From Fulvivirga ulvae (lineage in GTDB: Bacteria > Bacteroidota > Bacteroidia > Cytophagales > Cyclobacteriaceae), in assembly GCF_021389975.1 (NCBI RefSeq), contig NZ_CP089981.1:4303501-4367500 (forward strand): 64,000 nucleotides of DNA. Direction: 5' to 3'. How positions within the stretch are numbered: position 1 is the first letter of the stretch; each line of letters opens with the position of its first letter. Both the position numbers and the translations under genes were made by a program. Below the pieces are notes generated by a model that saw only the letters and a list, made by a program, of their open reading frames with translations, was not told where the DNA came from and ran no database searches. Positions 61,101 through 64,000 of this stretch are shown in pieces.

Positions 61101-64000
61101 TATCAGAGTGGCAGCAGGTTTGGTGGCAAATGGAGGAAATGCAACTGTTGGTTTAACTGTGGATGTTAATGAAATAGCAGGAGACATTTTTACCAACAAT
61201 ACCAATAGTCCCTTGACAGTGGAGTATGATGTAGTGCCAATTTCAGGTGCATCTTGCAGAGGGCCGGAGACGCCACCTGCAACCATTGTGTTAACTATTG
61301 AGCCAGCCATTGTAGTTGATGATCCGGCTGATGAGAACCTTTGTAGTGGAGAAACAACGAATATCACGCTGACTTCACCAACAAATCCATCTTCCGGAGA
61401 CGTAACCTTCAATTATTCCGCTGTAGCATCAGGGGCAGTGACAGGGTTTATTCCTGCATTAAATAACCTTCCTGAGAATTTTGTTATTGCCCATACCTTG
61501 GTGAATAATGACAATATTCCACAAACGGTTACTTACACCATTACTCCGGTAGCTTCTGCGGCCAATGAGGGAGCAGGGTGTAACGGAGCTTCGGAAACTG
61601 TGGTAGTTACAATAGAGCCTCGTCCTGTAATGAATGTTTCTTCTACGGTTCAAACCGTATGCGAGGGAGATGCTACTTCGATCGAGCTGACAACACCAAC
61701 AATACCTTCATCAGGTAATGTGTTTTTCAGACTCGATAACGTGGTGGCTAACGGAGGTGTGACAGGCGCATCGGTGATTGGCGATATTTTCAATGATGGC
61801 GATTTTTTAGCCGATGTATTAAGTAACCCGAGCAATTCGCCGCAGCAGGTAAAATATACATTTACTCCCGTAACCTCCGCTAGTTTAGGAACAGGAGGTG
61901 CATGTGAAGGTGCTTCTGTAGATGTAACGATTACAGTTAATCCTGAGCCTAATGTAGTAGCCAGTCAGACTACTGTCGATCTTTGTAGTGGAGACATCCT
62001 GAACGTTTCTTTTTCAGAACCTCAGGGTATCGCCAATACCTTGTTTAAATGGACTGTAGCAGATAACCCTAATGTAACCGGGGAGAGCGATGGATTCGGT
62101 AACCTGTTGTTCCAGGTTCTTTTTAACAGCGGCAATACACCTGAAACTCTGATCTATACCGTCACGCCTGAAACTAATGGCTGTGAGGGGCCATCTACCA
62201 CAGTTACAGTTAATGTTGCTCCGACTCCAAACATTAATGTGGCCTCTAACTTTATTTCTGTATGTGAAGGAGATCCTGCGAATCCACTTTCTATAGAGTT
62301 GGATGGAGATGTAGCCGGTACAACTTTCTTCTGGACGGCAACATCATCTAATACTGACATATCAGGATATTCAGGTGGCTCAGGTACTAATGGAGACTTT
62401 ATCAATCAGGTGATTTTCAATGATGGAATAGCACCGGGAACAGTAACTTATACTATCAGGCCTGAGGGGCCTACTGGTTGTCAGGGTACACCCCAAACAG
62501 TGATTGCAAGCATTGGCCCGAGGATCACTGGGCAGTTCCTTTCAACAGACGTTGTAAAATGTAATGATACCAATCCGACGTTCCTAACCATGCAATTCAC
62601 GGGAATACCTCCTTTTGAAGTGGAATACAGTGATGGAACCACTACAACTTTATTGACAGGTATCCCCAATTTCCATGTGCTTCAGGTTAATCCAATAGTG
62701 ACTACAACTTACTCTATTGTATCGGTTACCGATGCTAATGGATGTTCAGCATTACCAGCAAATCAAATTGGGACCCAGGCCGTTACAATAACTGTGTCTG
62801 AGATTGATGCTACCTTCCAGGTTATAGGTAGTAATACAGGTTGTTCTCCATTGAAAGTAACCTTCTCTTATAATCAGGTTGCAGGAGCAACTTATACCTG
62901 GGGATGGTTTGATGGTAGCCCGGATAGTACTTACACAGCTTCAAGTACAGTTAATGGTCAAATAATTGAGCATGTTTTTGAGAACCTTTCTACGGGAACG
63001 GATTTCAATGTGGATGTTAGGTTAACTGCGCAACTACCGCCGTCAGAGGGTAGTTGTATTGATTTCCACAGCGAACCGGTGACCATCTATTCTACAATAA
63101 GGCCAAATGTAATAGCCAATAGTCCAACCACCATTTGCGGGGGAGGTAATGTTTCCTTTAGCAATTTCACGCTTGGAGCAAGTACACATAAGTGGTTCTA
63201 CAGAAGACAGGGAGTAAATGAGGAGATTGATGTGAAGGCGACTGCCGGAGGGGTGAATTATGATTTGGTCAATACTTCTTCTCAGAACCCGATAGTTTAT
63301 GAAGTGGTCTACCAGGGAGGTAATGGTAATTGTAGTATTGAGGAGGTAATACCGGTAACTGTTTACAGAGAGGTAACGCCACTATTCGTTGTTGATAATC
63401 TTACGGAGTTTGTAGGAGGTAGTGCAACCTTGAATCTCAGTAATACCTCAAGTCCATTGGATGATGTAGATTTCGATTACCAATGGTCATTTGGTACTGA
63501 TGCATCACCGGCGACAGCAACTGGTTTAACACCTCCGACTGTAACTTATACTTCTCCGGGACCTAAAACGGTAACGTTGACCATTACCAATCCCGATGCT
63601 GCTGCGGCAGGATTGGATTGTGAGGTGAGCGATACGCAAATTATCAACGTAATATTGCCGCCGATTGTAGCGGACTTTACGGCTTCGCCACTTACAGGTT
63701 GTATGCCCTTGGAGGTGTCTATAACGGAGAATAATTCTACAGGAGACGCATATGCCTGGGAGGTGATTAACCAACTAGGCAATACTATACTCACATCTGA
63801 AGAGGTATACCCAACCTTTGTGCTGGTTACACCGGGTTCATACGATATCATTCTGACGACATCTAATTCTATTACCGGTCAAACAGCTGTTGCTACTCAG
63901 GAGGATATCGAGGTTTATAAGATACCTATATCCTCATTTGACCTGAGGCCTGATGTGATCTATTTACCGGACCAGCCTATGAGGACGTTTAATTATAGTG
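49129..64000 (+). CDS. Giant secreted repeat protein (PKD/Ig-like, probable T9SS cargo), 3' truncated by window
   Basis: A single frame runs from the ATG at 49129 to the right edge with no stop, so at least 4957 residues are encoded. The signal peptide is residues 1-26 (hydrophobic LFFLFLLLAGF, then FGQ). About 50120-54450 encodes a chain of Ig/PKD-like modules, each opening with an ICEG-, VCDDG- or YCSD-type cysteine motif. A lectin/MAM-like beta module opens YEDFES near 52350. An 18-unit repeat array follows (54787-60399), then more divergent units (60400-62280), and PKD-like domains near the right edge (for example 62820-63360 and 63660-63960). A C-terminal sorting domain would lie outside the window. 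Such proteins in gliding Bacteroidota serve as adhesins or sheath proteins. No catalytic domain is seen. Confidence 0.9.
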   Translation, partial: MKVVYKLTGNLFFLFLLLAGFESFGQSGTCSDATNYGVVSSLSTNCGGDVVTRTIIADGSWDTVNDVIEARVNWGDGSTPEDFTLIYIGAVGEWRFSATHVYPDNGTECLYTARTRLQVNGSFCFEADLFQEFDVLVYDELDNPNIGTHDITHDVSSTGALNVITDEVDVCENDTDAIRLQDNSEFNCTQANLDSPPQSSDFRNGEERWVQWVYGTSETITGDVTIGGNIVSAFPYYGPITFIGDDTATPARDVTLDINLPITAVDGEIFEVTLRSWNVCNPYDANTGDGNYLNPVGGVFDPTVDSDFAGSWPDASDAPVTTTQIIRVITVPNTPLPVNSTICEGDAIGGVNYQIGGTAGSSLINWYDDNPNVGGVLVANPNGTNSNLFPASSYPGGINTNIPGVYSMWATYILGGSNDCESDPVEVILTIREDLTTPDPITGSVEICNGINNVSFSLPAPAGSTVFGGPADYEWSTSGGGGVTLDATSGQSITADFNIGGSFTTTTRTIRVRRKYSTAPDCYSNYRNFTVTIYNNTLAGIVSSDDIICEGESTGILTLTGHRGNIIRWERQINGGGFADIGNAGNSTFQETLATEGTYDYRAIVENGVCSTETSADATIVVNPVPVKPTITEVGDGVEICANGSQTILQSSNADGDADEYAWFKDPDLFTPVQQSTSNQLVLDLIGESGTYYVQTIGIDPTNCESQLSDPIDIIINPLPTATVTGGGSVCAGNPAPPAVVTLTGTGPYNITYTRDGSPKVANGINSPYIIPGSTSVVDGLDDTYEVISVTDLGTSINCTVTAPSANISGDATIAVSPVAPPAIESVTVETAVCDDGAGTDAPDIIIDLSPDDNTQQYDITYNINGGSSILITNQPVDASGIFRIQPDYTVDLGGTPGTYSYEITSIVNVTSSCTATGLPSGPHNVIINPRPADPTNPVDAIACSTDLTGATLSVDAPAAGNTIHWYQDAALTVDADPAFGTAAGAQGELFTPSSTATATFYAVVESSTVPTNCQSVNSIAVVHTQDLAPTSADADADDDASLLETCTDQISLGAVAADNGGSGIWSYSGLLFYEDFESSANGTVVDNDQYGWSRNTYSLSLDADTHFEVRNNAFEARDLDGLDIDWISDDIDISGVTNIEISIDVAEAGVHEVTDHIEVYYQIDANPLQLIASVNNNFSTPDGSFINLSGGFVSGGGSQLKIIVRVQNSANDEFLRFDNIIVRDQSANVLSFSDISDENAVVSGLPVGTTTLTWTVSSGLGVCSPTAQTVDVTRNPLPLANDPLPELCEELPQSSNIVTGVDLTVYNDAITGIAGSTGRTIQFFADPPPVNLIADPTNVDVSNGTIIYTRVTDTGTSANTSCTQDGTITFTVRTLPDAIDQNATNSETVFCEETVGSGDKDGVDLTTLNDNVTNNAADRAVEWFADPGGVITLPSDLTGFEIISPADQSVDDVQDGDIFYAVITDNNTLCQDIAAVEFTINARPVDNSIITPDNTTPASYTICKSSNIQIFQVDDVLNSGSTYSWSVPTGAGEFVQVGGSNDFFVLLRFPNEVLAPGLPVTVTETSADGCVGNTNTIMVIVDDAPAKPIIAGDSEVCTGQQSVIYSITTPTGGSTYTWNVPGTLGSIVSGQGTDEIIVNIGTASGNITVVETSSAGCTSPAADPFAVTVNPRPVMTSSNAEEICSGGAVNSVLTFTSSIPGSTFAWEVISKTGPIGGASVGQTGTGNITQVLTNTSGAVGSVTYEVTPTSPDNCDGNTQVVVITVNPEPVGQDDLELYCSDVPLNYNIQVDNINGLGNSLASEFTYTVISSDPGNVPAGPARAVASGDPITDTYTNTGAANVDITYTITPFETTSGSGCQGADFDVVFRIRPEPVMAPSLAALEVCSDEILNLTLATNGTSIAADRYDISLVTQDANLIGTPTTGTNLSATALVNNSFENTSNSDGTIIYRVIPKSPVASGDCSGDAFDITVTVAPEPVMDPALSTLRLCSDEPLNLTLSTNGTSITADRYDVTLISQSANLTGTASTGSDLSANALIGDSFENVSNTSGTVVYRVVPKSAVADGDCSGDAFDITVTVDPEPVMDPALAAITICSDEILNLTLATNGTSVAADRFDVSLVSQDANLTGPPTVGVDLPANALVNNSFENVSNSSGNVVYRVIPKSAVASGDCSGDPFDVTVTVDPKPVVDPALVTWEVCSDEILNLTLNTNGSSVVADRYDVVLVSQSLNVIGTPTTGVDLTPTALINDNFRNVSASNGNVIYRVTPKSAVASGNCTGETFDITVTVSPEPVIDPALSSLNVCSDDLLNITLATNGTSVAADRYDISLISQDPNLTGTPTIGTDLADNALANDTYENISGASGAVIYQVIPKSAIADGDCSGDAFIITVTVDPEPVIDPSLAIQTICSGDVLGITLATNGTSVAADRYDVTLISQDANVSGTPTTGNNLNANALNSDVYENISGTSGNVVYRVTPKSAIADGNCVGDAFDITVVVNPEPVIDPSLATLTVCSEDLLGITLVTNGTSISADRFDINLISQDANLSGVPTTGSDLSANALTNDLFENVSSTSGDVVYRVIPKSSVADGDCFGDPFIITVTVDPEPVMDPSLATLTVCSDEILNLTLATNGTSIAADRYDIGLVSQDAFITGTPSTGSDQPANALVNDSFENLTNSTGTVVYRITPKSAVADGDCTGNSFDITVTVQPEPSLEPSLANATICSDEPLGVVLATAVGSIGADRYDVALVSQDANLAGSATTGSDLAANAISGDSYENTSNTSGDVVYRITPKSAVANGNCTGDPFDITITVNPEPVIDPALATFTVCSDEVLNITLATNGTSIGADRYDVTVISQDANLAGTPTIGSDLAANAIINDSYQNVSNLPGNIIYRITPKSAAADGDCTGNPFNITVTVNPEPVINPALATATICSDEALNLTLNTNGISIGADRYDISLVSQDANLSGSPTVGLDLAANALINDSYENLSAAPGNVIYSVVPKSSVANGDCTGNAFTITVTVEPEPVLDPALSTLTVCSDELLNLTLATNGSSIGADRYDIVLVSQDASLTGTATVGANLAANALAGDSFENLTNIPRDVVYEVTPKSAAADGDCTGDPFSITVTIQPEPVVDPSLLFLTVCSEEILNLTLFTTITSIGADRYDITLISQDANVIGTPTTGIDMAANSILNDNFENTSATSGTVVYEIIPKSAAANGDCTGDPFNITVTVNPEPVVDPALATLDVCSDEPLNLTLTTNGSSVGANRYNIILVSQDANISGTATIGTDLAPAALVNDSFENVSSTTGNVVYQVTPISAAADGDCIGDPFVITVTVHPEPVMDPVLAATTICSDEPLNLTLTTNGTSIAADRYDITLVSQDAYVTGTATTGSDQPANALVNDSFENLTNTAGTVVYQVTPKSSAADGDCIGDPFTVTVTVDPEPVIDPALANITVCSDELLSFNLVTSSTSIPANRYDVILISQDANVIGTPTVGANVSANALFNDSFENTSNTAGAVVYQVTPKSSAANGDCTGDPFNITITVNPEPVVDPALANIEVCSDEVLNIALNTNGTSIAADRYDVALVSQSGNLIGGPTTGGNLAANALANDSYENVSGTDGTVVYRVTPKSSAADGDCIGNPFDITVTVHPEPVVDPTLATANICSSEITGVVFNTNGVSIGAASYNVVVVSQDAALSGTATIGSGLAANAIENDVFTNVTSTPLTIVYRITPRSAVADGDCIGDPFDITITVDPEPVLNPGLDNNGCSDEITNITLSTNGLSVAANTYRLEGVNIPAVPGFSAAAGNAVVGSTGNLNLIRNDTYTNTSSASVTVTYQIRPISVGPLSCEGAIETIDFEVLPEPVLDLSLSPAPVCSDVAFGYTLNTVASSVAATSYNIISVTANPNLTPVVVTTGNGLPANALAGDIFTNTTSSPLTVVYRIVPVSGDNCQGDAEDITFTVNPAPEMADLDNTVCSDETSGIVLATTATSVGAASYEIMDIRVAAGLVANGGNATVGLTVDVNEIAGDIFTNNTNSPLTVEYDVVPISGASCRGPETPPATIVLTIEPAIVVDDPADENLCSGETTNITLTSPTNPSSGDVTFNYSAVASGAVTGFIPALNNLPENFVIAHTLVNNDNIPQTVTYTITPVASAANEGAGCNGASETVVVTIEPRPVMNVSSTVQTVCEGDATSIELTTPTIPSSGNVFFRLDNVVANGGVTGASVIGDIFNDGDFLADVLSNPSNSPQQVKYTFTPVTSASLGTGGACEGASVDVTITVNPEPNVVASQTTVDLCSGDILNVSFSEPQGIANTLFKWTVADNPNVTGESDGFGNLLFQVLFNSGNTPETLIYTVTPETNGCEGPSTTVTVNVAPTPNINVASNFISVCEGDPANPLSIELDGDVAGTTFFWTATSSNTDISGYSGGSGTNGDFINQVIFNDGIAPGTVTYTIRPEGPTGCQGTPQTVIASIGPRITGQFLSTDVVKCNDTNPTFLTMQFTGIPPFEVEYSDGTTTTLLTGIPNFHVLQVNPIVTTTYSIVSVTDANGCSALPANQIGTQAVTITVSEIDATFQVIGSNTGCSPLKVTFSYNQVAGATYTWGWFDGSPDSTYTASSTVNGQIIEHVFENLSTGTDFNVDVRLTAQLPPSEGSCIDFHSEPVTIYSTIRPNVIANSPTTICGGGNVSFSNFTLGASTHKWFYRRQGVNEEIDVKATAGGVNYDLVNTSSQNPIVYEVVYQGGNGNCSIEEVIPVTVYREVTPLFVVDNLTEFVGGSATLNLSNTSSPLDDVDFDYQWSFGTDASPATATGLTPPTVTYTSPGPKTVTLTITNPDAAAAGLDCEVSDTQIINVILPPIVADFTASPLTGCMPLEVSITENNSTGDAYAWEVINQLGNTILTSEEVYPTFVLVTPGSYDIILTTSNSITGQTAVATQEDIEVYKIPISSFDLRPDVIYLPDQPMRTFNYS
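54787..60399 (+). repeat. Array of 18 tandem 104-residue units at exact 312-bp spacing
   Basis: The first Cys codon of the VCSDE-type motif occurs at 54787, 55099, 55411, 55723, 56035, 56347, 56659, 56971, 57283, 57595, 57907, 58219, 58531, 58843, 59155, 59467, 59779 and 60091. Every one of the 17 intervals is 312 bp. The next motif, at 60400, is 309 bp away. Each unit has a second Cys in the DGDC.GD motif, an ADRYD motif, a LVSQDAN motif, a YRV.PKS motif and ends PEPV.DP. The units differ at many synonymous sites, so the DNA is much less alike than the protein. Confidence 0.92.
60400..62280 (+). repeat. Divergent repeat units after the regular array
   Basis: The same cysteine motif appears near 60400, 60724, 61024, 61342, 61660 and 61984 as CSDE, CSDV, CSDE, CSGE, CEGD and CSGD. 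Spacing varies between 300 and 324 bp. The units share the PEP..D boundary and the general length, but sequence identity is much lower than in the 312-bp array. They appear to be older or less constrained copies that cap the array. Confidence 0.75.

Noticed and set aside
49180..63851. Many minus-strand and out-of-frame reading frames inside the giant gene
   Set aside because: They are antisense or shifted shadows of a repetitive Asp/Thr/Ser/Pro-rich coding sequence and show no domain or start context of their own.
1..64000. tRNA, rRNA or large mobile elements
   Set aside because: No cloverleaf, rRNA stretch, transposase, integrase or attachment site was recognised on either strand by eye.

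Overview
The window looks like a chromosomal segment of a Bacteroidota bacterium, probably a marine-type Cytophagales (Fulvivirga-like; the genus is a guess). Supporting signs are Bacteroidota-typical families (DUF3667, DUF5683, DUF2141, LytS/LytTR pairs, Rcp1-like receivers, a TTG-started EEP protein), TAnnTTTG promoter boxes (for example upstream of pyrG), few Shine-Dalgarno sequences, and a giant secreted Cys/Asp-rich PKD/Ig-like protein of the kind exported by type IX secretion. No rRNA, tRNA, insertion sequence, prophage or CRISPR array was seen.

Layout. 1-9.8 kb: the end of cysS (with an apparent one-base deletion), a CobW/ZNG1-type metal GTPase, a lipoprotein, a DinB-like protein, a DUF2141 protein, a LytS/LytTR two-component pair, a DUF3667 protein, and an ECF sigma factor with a membrane partner. 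9.8-16.1 kb: an MFS transporter, a single-domain receiver, and an operon of universal stress protein, AI-2E permease, YihY/BrkB protein and AsmA/DUF748-like protein. This operon is preceded by a near-consensus sigma-54 promoter and a palindrome about 78 bp upstream of it. 16.3-23.8 kb: a very large outer-membrane lipoprotein (purple-acid-phosphatase-like domain, kinase-like domain, Omp85-like barrel), a second AsmA-like protein, a membrane EEP phosphatase/nuclease and a GIY-YIG protein. 23.6-31.2 kb: a signalling island with two tiny membrane proteins, a receiver, an NtrC-type sigma-54 activator, a CHASE3/PAS/GAF/HisKA hybrid-size kinase, an Rcp1-like receiver and an NtrB-like kinase. 31.2-39.3 kb: an aldehyde dehydrogenase, two PAP2 phosphatases, MgtC, a Rho_N protein, a LexA/CI-like self-cleaving-type repressor, another receiver, a stand-alone copy of the kinase-like domain, a YqaE/Pmp3 peptide, a methyltransferase and apaG. 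39.5-48.9 kb: housekeeping genes (ung, then a minus-strand block lepB, dapB, DUF5683, parB, parA, UPF0173, yidC, pyrG). 49.1 kb to the right edge: one uninterrupted reading frame of at least 4957 codons encoding a giant secreted protein. Its centre holds 18 tandem units spaced exactly 312 bp (104 residues) apart.

The most interesting system is a candidate sigma-54/NtrC envelope-stress regulon. A palindrome of the form TGTGGAAT-N2-ATTCCACA recurs upstream of the usp operon, between the divergent lmo0937-like and 52-residue membrane-protein genes that lead into the NtrC operon, directly before the CHASE3 kinase, and (as a half site) before yqaE. Four of these genes also carry a GG-N10-[G/T]C element at 50-85 bp from the palindrome. 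The inference is that the local NtrC-type regulator binds the palindrome and drives small membrane proteins, Usp and envelope proteins. The second notable item is the kinase-like domain (DWDRHxxQ and D-R-D motifs) found both alone and fused between a phosphatase and an outer-membrane barrel.
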